28,830 bases of DNA from Bacteroidales bacterium. Its GTDB lineage: Bacteria > Bacteroidota > Bacteroidia > Bacteroidales > NBLH01. The stretch lies in assembly GCA_026988445.1 (NCBI GenBank), contig JALSLF010000644.1, positions 1 through 28,830 on the forward strand, written 5' to 3'. Position 1 is the stretch's first letter. The number at the start of each line of letters is the position of its first letter. The notes below the pieces were generated by a model. The model ran no database searches. It was not told where the DNA came from and saw only the letters and a list, made by a program, of their open reading frames with translations. Shown one piece after another: positions 16,309-25,300 of this stretch. The translations under genes and the position numbers were made by a program.

Positions 16309-16351
16309 TTCAGGCTATGAGGCCATTTAAAATAATTAAAAAAATAAACTC

Positions 16352-17299
16352 ATGAAACCGATTTTCAGATACATATTAATTGAGATTTTTAAACTTGATA
16401 AAAAGAAAGGGGAACTTCCCGATAAGCAGTTTGAAAGTGAAGTGAAAAAAGCAGGAATTGAATTTAGTCACCTGTTTCATGATTTCTTTTTTATTATTGT
16501 AGGTGTAATATCAGCAACAATTGGTTTAAAAGGCTTTTTATTGCCCAATATGTTTATTGATGGTGGAGTAATGGGTATTTCATTAATAATTGCCGAAATT
16601 ACCGTACTGCCACTGTCTGTTTTAATTTTTATTGTAAACTTACCGTTTTTGATAATGGGTATTTCAACCATTAGTCGGCAATTTGCGATTAAAAGTATTG
16701 TTGCTATTACAATGCTAGCCGTGTCTGTTCATTTTTTTACATTTCCGGCTATTACAAACGACAAATTACTCATTGCTGTTTTTGGAGGCTTTTTTCTGGG
16801 TTTAGGTATTGGTTTGGCTATTCGTGGTGGAGCAGTAATTGATGGTACTGAGGTTCTGGCAGTTTTTGTCAGTCGTAAAACCTCATTAACAATTGGTGAT
16901 GTTATTCTTGTATTTAATATTATGATTTTTAGCGTTGCTGCTTATGTTTTTACTATTGAAATTGCACTTTATGCAATGCTTACCTATTTGTCTGCTTCAA
17001 AAACCGTTGATTTTGTGGTTTCCGGTATCGAAGAGTATGTTGGAGTAACCATCATATCTTATAAAAATGATGAAATCAGGCTAGCAATTCTTGAAAAACT
17101 GGGTAGAGGCTGTACGGTATATTCCGGTAAAAGAGGTCAAACATTGGAGAAAGTGGATATTCTTTATACGCTTTTAACACGCCTTGAATTAGCAAAATTA
17201 AATACAGAGATTGATAAAATAGATAAAGAAGCATTTGTTATAATGCATAGCATTAAGGATGCAAAAGGGGGTATGATTAAAAAGCGCCCTTTAGAATAA
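16352..17299 (+). CDS. YitT family membrane protein with DUF2179 domain
   Basis: A 315-residue inner-membrane protein of the YitT family. About five or six hydrophobic helices occupy residues 45-225, beginning FFFIIVGVISATIGLKGFLL with the typical following FIDGGVMGISL, and including GGAVIDGTEVLA. The C-terminal soluble part (about 230-305: GVTIISYKNDEIRLAILEKLGRG, then GKRGQ) is the DUF2179 domain. The family is widespread and of unsettled function, possibly transport. The 5' leader contains a promoter box, a possible short ORF and an inverted repeat, so post-transcriptional control is conceivable. The gene ends beside a repeat mosaic (17301-17526) lying between it and a convergent lipoprotein gene. 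Confidence 0.9.
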   Translation: MKPIFRYILIEIFKLDKKKGELPDKQFESEVKKAGIEFSHLFHDFFFIIVGVISATIGLKGFLLPNMFIDGGVMGISLIIAEITVLPLSVLIFIVNLPFLIMGISTISRQFAIKSIVAITMLAVSVHFFTFPAITNDKLLIAVFGGFFLGLGIGLAIRGGAVIDGTEVLAVFVSRKTSLTIGDVILVFNIMIFSVAAYVFTIEIALYAMLTYLSASKTVDFVVSGIEEYVGVTIISYKNDEIRLAILEKLGRGCTVYSGKRGQTLEKVDILYTLLTRLELAKLNTEIDKIDKEAFVIMHSIKDAKGGMIKKRPLE

Positions 17300-17300
17300 T

Positions 17301-17364
17301 ACCTTAAATCCGCCGATAGTCAGAGATGGTTCTGGATATGCCGTAGAATATAGTTGTATATTTA
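17301..17364. repeat. Hairpin repeat with ATCCGC core, copy 2 (decayed right arm)
   Basis: It begins ACCTTAAATCCGC like the repeat at 12889 and contains AATCCGCCGATAGTCAGA (17307-17324), which recurs with one change at 28248-28265. The right arm has decayed to GTATATTTAA, and the miniature element starting at 17366 inserted in its end. Confidence 0.55.
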
Positions 17365-17365
17365 A

Positions 17366-17526
17366 CCTAAATTGAGCGATTATCGATTTCAATAAGCACT
17401 AATCTGTTGAGTTAAAAAGATTTACAAAAAAAAGACTCAAATACCAACCGGTATTCTTACTTTTTTCTAAACTTTTTATTCTCAATGTCTTGGCACTTCT
17501 TTTTGTATATAATCGCTCAATTTAGG
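17366..17526. mobile_element. Miniature inverted-repeat element, copy 2 (161 bp)
   Basis: Ends CCTAAATTGAGCGATTAT and ATAATCGCTCAATTTAGG are a perfect 18-bp inverted repeat (17366-17383 and 17509-17526). The flanks are TTTAA (17361-17365) and TTTAA (17527-17531), a 5-bp duplication. Its interior is about 80% identical by eye to copy 3 in the same orientation. Non-coding. Confidence 0.9.
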
Positions 17527-17532
17527 TTTAAT

Positions 17533-18159
17533 TTAATAAGAAATAGTATCCGCTAAATGATTGTAATTACTGTCAATTTTGTTATTCTCATTGTCCGGTA
17601 GGAAAATGGGTTTGGGTTCTTTGATTTGCTCAATGTCCTTTATGTTAAAATAGTCTTCGATTAAAGCAATTAATTCCCTGTTTGAAAACATTCCAAACTC
17701 AATTATCGGTTCTTTTGTTCCGTCAGTAATAATTTCGCCCATGATTTGATCTTCCCGAATACGATTAAAGCTAATCGTTTGTCCGTTTTTTAATTTTATC
17801 AGAAATCGTTTATTCCGGGCTAGCTCAGATTGAATATTGTGTTTTGCTAAAATTTTGCGAAAATTTTCTGCCTGACGCATGAAATTATTAAATAGCATAT
17901 CGGTTTCGTAACGGTAACTGCTTCCTAACTCTCTGTTTAGTTTTTCCATTTCTTTTTTACTTACAATGAAAAAAATAACTGATTTTCCTTCAATAATATA
18001 AAGTTCATTTGCAGGATCCTTGTTTTCAATAACAAGTGTATCATCCAGCTTCAATTCTTCTTTTGTGAAAATTGAATTACCGTTATTATTACCGGTTTGG
18101 CATGATAGCATGAACAAACTTCCTAAATAAATCCATTTATGTAGATGTTTAATTTGCAT
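17533..18159 (-). CDS. Putative lipoprotein, function unknown
   Basis: A 208-residue protein whose signal ends in the lipobox FMLSC with Cys20, so it is probably anchored to a membrane from the periplasmic side. The mature part shows no motif I recognise. It contains a predicted helical stretch around residues 70-105 (MEKLNRELG to FRKILAKH) and strand-like segments such as RFLIKLKNGQTISFN. The ATG at 18159 is followed in frame by the signal, supporting the start. The gene is bracketed by miniature element copies 2 and 3, only 6 and 46 bp from its ends, in the same orientation. It could therefore have been carried in with them, but each copy has its own TTTAA duplication. Base composition looks like its neighbours. 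Confidence 0.72.
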   Translation of the reverse strand: MQIKHLHKWIYLGSLFMLSCQTGNNNGNSIFTKEELKLDDTLVIENKDPANELYIIEGKSVIFFIVSKKEMEKLNRELGSSYRYETDMLFNNFMRQAENFRKILAKHNIQSELARNKRFLIKLKNGQTISFNRIREDQIMGEIITDGTKEPIIEFGMFSNRELIALIEDYFNIKDIEQIKEPKPIFLPDNENNKIDSNYNHLADTISY

Positions 18160-18205
18160 TGTAAGTACTTAAAGTATCACAAAAAGTAACAAAAATTGAT
18201 TTTAA

Positions 18206-18365
18206 CCTAAATTGAGCACTTATCTACTCTAATAAGTACCAACCTGTTGATTTAAAAAGGTTTACAAAAAAAAGACGCTTGTACCGGAAGGTATTCTTAC
18301 TTTTTTCTAAACTTTTTATCTCAATATCGTGGCACTACTTTTTGTTCATAATCGCTCTATTTAGG
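18206..18365. mobile_element. Miniature inverted-repeat element, copy 3 (160 bp)
   Basis: The ends start CCTAAATTGAGC and finish GCTCTATTTAGG. The flanks are TTTAA (18201-18205) and TTTAA (18366-18370). The middle shares long blocks with copy 2, e.g. GGTATTCTTACTTTTTTCTA. Non-coding, between the lipoprotein start and the TauE-like gene end. Confidence 0.88.
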
Positions 18366-18377
18366 TTTAAAGAGTAG

Positions 18378-18746
18378 CTATTTACTGAAAATCATTTTTA
18401 AAGCAACCAATAACATAAAAATACCAAAAGATTTACGCATGATTTTTTCAGGCATCATAATCGAAAATTTTGAACCAAAATATCCTCCAATCATAAAAGT
18501 AATGGCTAAAACCAAAGCAACTTTAACATCAATATAGCCCTGCTTATAAAAATTTGATGCAGCAATTATCATAACGGGCAGGGTCATTAAAGCCAAACTT
18601 GTTCCTTGTGCCTGATGTAGAGAAAATCCTATAAAAAATACCAGTGCGGGAACAATTATGATACCTCCGCCAACCCCCATGCTTCCACTTAAAAAGCCGG
18701 CTGCTAAACCGATTATTAAAATAATAAATATATCTTGCATCCTCAT
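18378..18746 (-). CDS. TauE/SafE-type membrane protein, half-length
   Basis: A 122-residue protein with about four membrane helices. The N-terminus LAAGFLSGSMGVGGGIIIVPAL is the first TauE/SafE half-repeat signature, and the end IMRKSFGIFMLLVALKMI matches the end of one repeat unit. Full TauE/SafE exporters (sulfite/organosulfur anions) have about 250 residues and two such halves, so this one must dimerise to make the usual fold or is a naturally half-size form; these occur in pairs or alone in other bacteria. ATG at 18746 and 18740 are both possible. Only 21 bp separate it from the outer-membrane protein gene upstream, suggesting co-transcription. A miniature element follows its stop. Confidence 0.85.
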   Translation of the reverse strand: MRMQDIFIILIIGLAAGFLSGSMGVGGGIIIVPALVFFIGFSLHQAQGTSLALMTLPVMIIAASNFYKQGYIDVKVALVLAITFMIGGYFGSKFSIMMPEKIMRKSFGIFMLLVALKMIFSK

Positions 18747-18767
18747 GCTTTATTAATAATGGTAGAA

Positions 18768-21700
18768 TTAAAAATCTAAACTCAAAGAAAAATAAAAGAC
18801 CATTGGTAAAATAACGCCGGTATCAATTCCCCATGCCCAATCTGCTCGAACAAAATACCCTAAAAGTTTTGAACGTAAGCCAAAACCATAACCATAAATA
18901 AAAGGAGAACGGTTTTTGTTGATAATAATTCTTATAGGATTGTTATCAATAATTTCTTCATTGTAAGCATTATCGTCTTGCCACGGGTGAAGTCCCGACC
19001 AAGCACTTCCCACGTCACCAAAAGCTACAATTTGGAAATTATTGATGAACTGTGAGTTTAAAGTTCTGTTTGCCAGATATTGAAAAACGGGCCAGCGAAT
19101 TTCTGCGTTAGCTAAAACAAACTTGGTTCCGTTTCGGGCATTTTGTACAAAACCTCTCATATCGGTTGCTACTGCCTGAAAAATGTAATTTTCATTAGGA
19201 TCTATTCTAACTGATTGGTCAAATGTGGGTACATCTATTGAAAAGTTCATCCAATTATCAACACTTCCAAGGTAGTATAGTAATTTTCCCGTTCCCCAAG
19301 ATGCACTTGTTGCAATTCTTCCTGCAAAAATTAAGCTACGGTGAATGGGCTGGTAATACCTGAAATCAGCACCCCAAATATAAGTTTGTTCAGTGGTTGG
19401 CGATATTCCCTGATAATACTCTCCAAAAACTTTAAAGCGCAAACCATTATATATATTAATACTTCGTTCTATTGTATTATCAAAAACATATTCCAGCTTT
19501 AATCCACCCAAATAACGGTAAACATCTTTTTCGGTTAAAGTTTGCGGAATATAATACGCTAAAACAATACCTCTATCAGAGCGTCCGCTAATCATTCCAC
19601 GAATAGAACTTACTTGATTAAAAGGGTAAGACAGGCGAAATTTTAGTTCGTTGGTAATTAATTTATAGGGTACAAAGCCTTCGGTGAAATTAGTTACCGA
19701 AAGCCGGTGATAAATATACTGTTTATCCCATCTTTTTTTTAAGTCCTCAACACTCAGCAAATATTCATAACTGTTAAAATCTCCTGCAAAACGAAAACCA
19801 CCAGTTATACGATAATCCTCAAACAAATCGTTAACCCCTATTTTTGTTAATACATTAAAACCGGGATTAAAATAATAAGCTCCGGGAACATAAGCTTGAT
19901 AACTATCGTTTAAAAAACCAAAATCAACTTGTGAAACCATAGTGTTCCGGTAAAATGAGGTTAAATATATTTTTTGTTCGGGCCATTCGGGTTTTTGGTT
20001 CTTATTTTCGGTATAAGCTGTATCTGTACCGTAAACAATGTGGTAGGGGTTTTCTTTTTCACGCTCAAAAACGTAATAATTGATATCTACCAAAACACTG
20101 TCGGGATGAGGAACTAAGTGATTTCTGGCTAAACTGTCTCTAATTTCTTGGCGTCTGATTTCTTCTTGAATCTTTACTTGTTTTAAACTATCTTGCTTAT
20201 GAAACCATCTGTTTTTGTTTTTGCGGTAAACCGTAGGTTTAAGCCGGATGTTTTGTTCGCTTTGTTCATATTCATACAAATAGTCTTGCCCCATATAATG
20301 CATTATTTCCAGCGTTTCATTATTGGTATTATCTACATCGTAATAGTTAATGTTTCGTCTATTGTTACTTACCGGATATTTGTTGGTGTAATACCGGTAA
20401 TGTGTAGTTGTATCAATAAAACTGATGGTACTGTCATGGGTCGCTAAAAAGCGGTTATAGATTCCGTTCTCATCACTCAAATAAGTATAGGTGTTTTTTT
20501 TGATACCAATGGGCATTTTTTCACTAAAAAATGGTGTGTTGGTAATGTTTTGCAGTACTTTTGACTGCTTTTTTAAATCGTAAACATATAGGTCATATGT
20601 CGAAGATAGTTTTGGGTTTACTGATTTGTCTATCTTTAAGGTGTCGCTTAATCGGTTTGATGCAAAAATAATTTTTGTACCCTTATCAATTAATTTAGGA
20701 TGTAAATCATCGGCAATGTCATTGGTTATTCTTTTTGCCGCATTTGCCGAAAGGTTAAAAACAAATATATCTGTTTGTCCGTTAACTACCCCTGAAACAG
20801 CCATGTCCAAACCGGTTTCCGAATAAGAAAAATCCAATATCTTATCAAAAAATACCATGTTGCGTTTTTTTATCTCCCCGGTTTCGGTCATGTAAAAATT
20901 CATAAATAGTTTACCCTGTTCTTCCGAAACATAGGCAAGTATTTTACCCGAAGGATGCCAAGCCAAAACAGGATACGAATAATCAACAATTTGACGCAAA
21001 CGATGTTCTAAACGTATTATTTTTTTTGCTTTTTGGGTTTGAGTATCGTAAATATAGATTTTTCGTTTGCCCGAATAGTTGGTTACATAGGCAACGTATC
21101 GTTTATCAGGACTGTATTTAACCTGTTGATAAACACGCTTTTTTTTTGGTTTAAATAAACGGTCTTCTTTTTTGATTTCAGAGGTTCCTTCTGTATCGTG
21201 TGCATATCTTTTTTTATAATAATCAAGCCACATATATTCTAAGGAAGGCATATCGGCACCCAAAACATACACAAAGCCATTTTCGGGACTCTTGTTAATA
21301 CGCGTTAAATAAATAATGTTTGAAATAACTGCCTCTCCATAGTATTTTACAATAAAATTCCAAACTGCATGACCGGCATCTATTGCTTCTTGATCTTGTA
21401 ATTGGTTGATTTTTTTTAATTTTCCTCGTTCCAGCAAATCTTTTGTACGGTCGTCCATCGCTGTGCTCCAATCTTCTGCCAAATAGGCTACTAATCCTTT
21501 TGTAAACCATTTGGGCAAATTCATTAAAGCGGCAGAGCCTACTTTTTCTTTAAAGTTTCCGCCATACAACATATTAATTAGAAAAACTTCTGCAAGGGCT
21601 GCTCTAATTTGTTTTCTGAATTGATTATGGTCTCCTTCGTAATAAATAAAAACCTTATTATCAATAATCCGGGCAGTACCACCAATGTTAGTATTTTCAT

Positions 21701-22031
21701 TTCCCGATATCAAGCCTATATTACTTTGTTTAAATTCAGAATGTTTGTTGTAAATAATAAAAATAATTCGGCGTTGCAGGTTATGACTAAAAAATCGTTC
21801 AAAATTCTTCAATTCTTCATCGATAACTTTGGCTGCATTTCTTGCAAGGTTTCTACCCCCTGCATAAAAGTAGGTATCAAATCTTTTAAAGCGATAATAC
21901 TCCCAGTAAAAATTATTGTATTGAACTCTATTTTTGCCAAAGGTCATTCTATGCCCATTATAAAACTGGGCTTTTAAAGCTGTCGGAAAGATCAGTGCTA
22001 AAATTATTATGATGTAAAGATATTTTTTCAA
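18768..22031 (-). CDS. Outer-membrane protein: degenerate peptidase-MA-like, TolB-type propeller and BamA-like barrel
   Basis: A 1087-residue envelope protein. The start is TTG at 22031: no in-frame ATG precedes it before a stop, and it gives a clean signal peptide (residues 1-22, ending LKAQ). Residues about 100-280 resemble peptidase MA, including LPKWFTKGLVAYLA, but the HExxH position reads ALAEV, so no zinc site is visible and it is probably inactive. Residues about 305-600 carry WD40/TolB-type repeats such as KYSPDKRYVAYVTNYSGKR and DDLHPKLIDKGTKIIFASNR. From about 700 on, long amphipathic strands end in Phe (FYFSLSLDF), the pattern of a BamA/Omp85-like beta-barrel. It is probably an outer-membrane protein with a large periplasmic or surface part. 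The role is unknown. It is followed at 21 bp by the TauE-like gene. Confidence 0.85.
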   Translation of the reverse strand: MKKYLYIIIILALIFPTALKAQFYNGHRMTFGKNRVQYNNFYWEYYRFKRFDTYFYAGGRNLARNAAKVIDEELKNFERFFSHNLQRRIIFIIYNKHSEFKQSNIGLISGNENTNIGGTARIIDNKVFIYYEGDHNQFRKQIRAALAEVFLINMLYGGNFKEKVGSAALMNLPKWFTKGLVAYLAEDWSTAMDDRTKDLLERGKLKKINQLQDQEAIDAGHAVWNFIVKYYGEAVISNIIYLTRINKSPENGFVYVLGADMPSLEYMWLDYYKKRYAHDTEGTSEIKKEDRLFKPKKKRVYQQVKYSPDKRYVAYVTNYSGKRKIYIYDTQTQKAKKIIRLEHRLRQIVDYSYPVLAWHPSGKILAYVSEEQGKLFMNFYMTETGEIKKRNMVFFDKILDFSYSETGLDMAVSGVVNGQTDIFVFNLSANAAKRITNDIADDLHPKLIDKGTKIIFASNRLSDTLKIDKSVNPKLSSTYDLYVYDLKKQSKVLQNITNTPFFSEKMPIGIKKNTYTYLSDENGIYNRFLATHDSTISFIDTTTHYRYYTNKYPVSNNRRNINYYDVDNTNNETLEIMHYMGQDYLYEYEQSEQNIRLKPTVYRKNKNRWFHKQDSLKQVKIQEEIRRQEIRDSLARNHLVPHPDSVLVDINYYVFEREKENPYHIVYGTDTAYTENKNQKPEWPEQKIYLTSFYRNTMVSQVDFGFLNDSYQAYVPGAYYFNPGFNVLTKIGVNDLFEDYRITGGFRFAGDFNSYEYLLSVEDLKKRWDKQYIYHRLSVTNFTEGFVPYKLITNELKFRLSYPFNQVSSIRGMISGRSDRGIVLAYYIPQTLTEKDVYRYLGGLKLEYVFDNTIERSINIYNGLRFKVFGEYYQGISPTTEQTYIWGADFRYYQPIHRSLIFAGRIATSASWGTGKLLYYLGSVDNWMNFSIDVPTFDQSVRIDPNENYIFQAVATDMRGFVQNARNGTKFVLANAEIRWPVFQYLANRTLNSQFINNFQIVAFGDVGSAWSGLHPWQDDNAYNEEIIDNNPIRIIINKNRSPFIYGYGFGLRSKLLGYFVRADWAWGIDTGVILPMVFYFSLSLDF

Positions 22032-22209
22032 TTTTTGTAAATTATATTATCATTTAACGTGTAAAAATAAAAATAATTATTAAGCTTTGAATAATACCTT
22101 GATTGATTTTTTGTTAAAATCTTATGTTTGTTTTAATTGTGGTTGTGTAAGATACTGTACTGTAATAGATTGTGTTTGAGTTGAGAGCTTTTCTAATATA
22201 GATAAAATA

Positions 22210-22246
22210 AAAAAAGCGTTACTCTAAAACAGAATAACGCTTTTTT
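22210..22246. terminator. Bidirectional hairpin terminator
   Basis: AAAAAAGCGTTA (22210-22221) pairs with TAACGCTTTTTT (22235-22246), a 12-bp perfect stem with a 13-nt loop. It lies 70 bp beyond the TonB-receptor stop on the minus strand and about 180 bp before the start of the next minus-strand gene, so it probably separates the two. A miniature element is inserted in its T-run. Confidence 0.85.
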
Positions 22247-22247
22247 A

Positions 22248-22293
22248 CCTAAATGATTTGTGATTTTCAAAGTTTACAATCGCTTAATTTAGG
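22248..22293. mobile_element. Miniature inverted-repeat element, copy 4 (46-bp deletion form)
   Basis: It begins CCTAAAT and ends ATTTAGG, flanked by TTTTA (22243-22247) and TTTTA (22294-22298). Its right 43 bp match copy 1 at 40 positions. Joining the two AAAT tetramers of copy 1 (801-804 and 916-919) gives exactly this 46-bp structure. It sits just after the terminator of the TonB receptor gene. Confidence 0.85.
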
Positions 22294-22314
22294 TTTTAAC
22301 CATTAAAAATTATC

Positions 22315-25300
22315 CTAATGGAAAATCCAGCGAATACCAATTTGTAATTGCCATTTAGAAATAATTGAAACATCATCAATATAAGTTTCTTTTAAATTAG
22401 TATCAAAACTAAAATAAGGAACATTATTGTTATCTAACCCATTTACAGTTAGTAAGTTGGTTGTGGCCGGTATTTGTCTGATTCCCCAATTGGAATTCAA
22501 CATATTTCCAATATTCAATACGTCAAAACTTAGTCTTAAAGTATTGGTTTTTTCGCCGCTTTTGATTTTAAAATCTTGCATAAATTTAAAATCTACCTGA
22601 GTAAACCAAGGTTGCATTGCTCCATTACGCTCTGCATATTCGCCTCTGTGTTCGCTTAAATAAGGATCTTGTTCAATAAATGCATCAAGGGCAGCCCATT
22701 GTTCGGCAGCATCAGCTGCTGGAACACCGTTTCCGTTATTTACAGTTCCAAAATTAATATCCGATTGATTTTCAGGAATATATAAAAGGTCATTGTTTAC
22801 AATACCGTCTTGGTTTAAATCACCTACATAAGTGTACGAATAACGATTGCCTTTACCGGTTTCCCAGAACAAAGCAAATGATGAAGCCATATTTTTATAC
22901 TCATGCTGATACATTAATGTAGCTATTATTCTGTGTTTTAAGCCATAACGTGAGTATGAATACATGGGTTGATTTGGGTCGCCAACAACAGGGTTTCGTT
23001 GGAATGCATCGGCAGCAATTTCAGCAGGAATTGAAGTATAATCTTTTGATTGCATGTAAGTATATGATGCATTTGCATATAAACCAAAATCAAAAGATTT
23101 TTTTAACTGTCCCGTTAATGAATATTGTGCACCTTCTTTTACATTATCCATAACAATTACACCTGCGTCAAGAAATCCGATAGCATCCGCACTTGAAGCA
23201 TAAATATGAGTTTCATTAAATCCTGCAAATACCGCTCTATTATCTCCGGTTCCGCTAAGTTGTGCAGAAGGTTTCATCATATCATAATTACGGTGAACTA
23301 CTGCATTTATATCTTTTGAATAAATTCCTTCAAACGAGAAAATCCAGTTATCGGCAAATTTATAATCAACCGCTAAATCACTTTTCCAAACTTGTGGAAA
23401 TTTAAATCCTTCGGAAGTTGAATTAATTTGGAATGTATAGCCGGGGTACATTTTAGAGTTAGACGCTTGGTTGCCTAACCAAACAAAGGGTACCCTTCCT
23501 GAGAAAATACCTGTACCGCCGCGAAGCATTAAAGTTTGGTCGCCTTTTGTATCCCAGTTAAATCCAAAACGCGGAGCCCATAATAAATTAGCATCGGGCC
23601 ATTTTGAAGGATCTACTTTTACCGAATTACCGTCTTCATCTACCCAGCCGTTAAAGTTTTGGATAGTTGGGTCCGGCTCTAAGCTGTTTAAATAAACAGG
23701 AACATCTACACGCAAACCGAATGTTAAGTTTAAATTATCGGTAGCCGAGAACTCATCTTGAATATAGAAACCTAATTGTGCAACATCAACATAAGACCAA
23801 GCATATGGGGTTTGTTCACTATTGCTAATCATTCCGGGAATATCCGAGGGTGTAACAGGAGCTCCCGTAAGCATATTAACTAAATTGTCGTTTAAGAAAT
23901 CCTGTACGGAAAAAGCAGCTACCCAAGGATAGTAAAACAGATTAAATGAGTTTTCAAACTTAAAAATCTCTACATTAACGCCTGCTGTTAATGTATGTTT
24001 GTTCATGTAATAACTAAAGTTATCCGTAAACTGAAATACATTTTGATTAAGAATATTATGTGTTGAAAACATTTCAGAACCGGCGGTAATAGCCAGATTA
24101 CCATTTGCATCAAAAATATCTACAACAGGGAATGGTACAGATTTGGGTTCTCTGTGGTCACGAAAAGCAGTGTAGCCAACCAGTAATTTATTGGAAAATT
24201 TACTTCCAAAACGGGAGTTCAACTCAGAAACAACCGAGTTTATTTTGTTAAAAATACGATAGGAAGAATTTTCAAAAGGCAAGCGAAAACTTGTAGGTCC
24301 ACGCCCGATAATTGCTTCCGGGTGAGGAAGAATGTCTTTCCATGCATTTAAATAATTATATCGTATGGTAAAATGGTGCTTGTCGCTTATATTCCAATCC
24401 AATTTAGCCAAAACTTTATCGTTGGATGTTTTATGATTGTAGCCTTCGTAAGCACCGGGGTCATACCCCCAAACATCTCTGAAATGTTGCTGAACTGCTT
24501 CAATATCCGATCTCAAAACAGAAGTAACATTAGGGTCGGTTTGTCCTGCGTCGTCTCGCGCAACAAAGCCATGAGCAAGTTCTTCTTTACGCTCACTTTC
24601 AGCATTAATAAAGAAAAACAGTTTGTTTTTTATAATAGGTCCTCCAACACGAAATCCGTATAATTTGGTATTGAAATCCAAATTTGGAACTTTTGTATCT
24701 CCTACTTTGTCCCCAATCATCGCTTCGTTACGGAAATAGTAGTAAACAGATGCATCAATATTGTTTGTTCCCGAGCGGGTTACTGCATTTACGCCGGCAC
24801 CTGTAAAACCACCTTCACGTACATCAAAAGGTGCTAAGGATACTTGAATTTGCTCAATGGCATCTAATGAAACCGGTTGTGCATCGGCTTGACCTCCCGG
24901 TGTGGCATAATCCAAACCAAAAGAATTGTTGAAAATAGAACCATCCAGCGAGAAGTTATTGTAAAGATTGTTTCTCCCGCCAAAACTATTCCCGTCCGAT
25001 TGGGGCGTTAATCGCGTAAAATCTTTTTGTCCTCGCGAAATGGTGGGCAGGCTGTTAATTTCTTTACTTTTAATAAAGGTTTCTGCACCGGTTCTTTCGG
25101 TGCTCATGTCGTTACCTTTATCATAGCTAACGGTAACCTCTTCTATTTGCAAGTCCGATTGTTTTAACACAAAGCTTAACTGCAAAGTTTGGTTCAGGTT
25201 TAGGTAAATTCCTGATTGTTCTTTCTTTGCATAACCGATAGAGCTAATAATTACTTTATAAGGACCTCCCACTCGGACTCCTGCGATGGTAAATCTTCCA

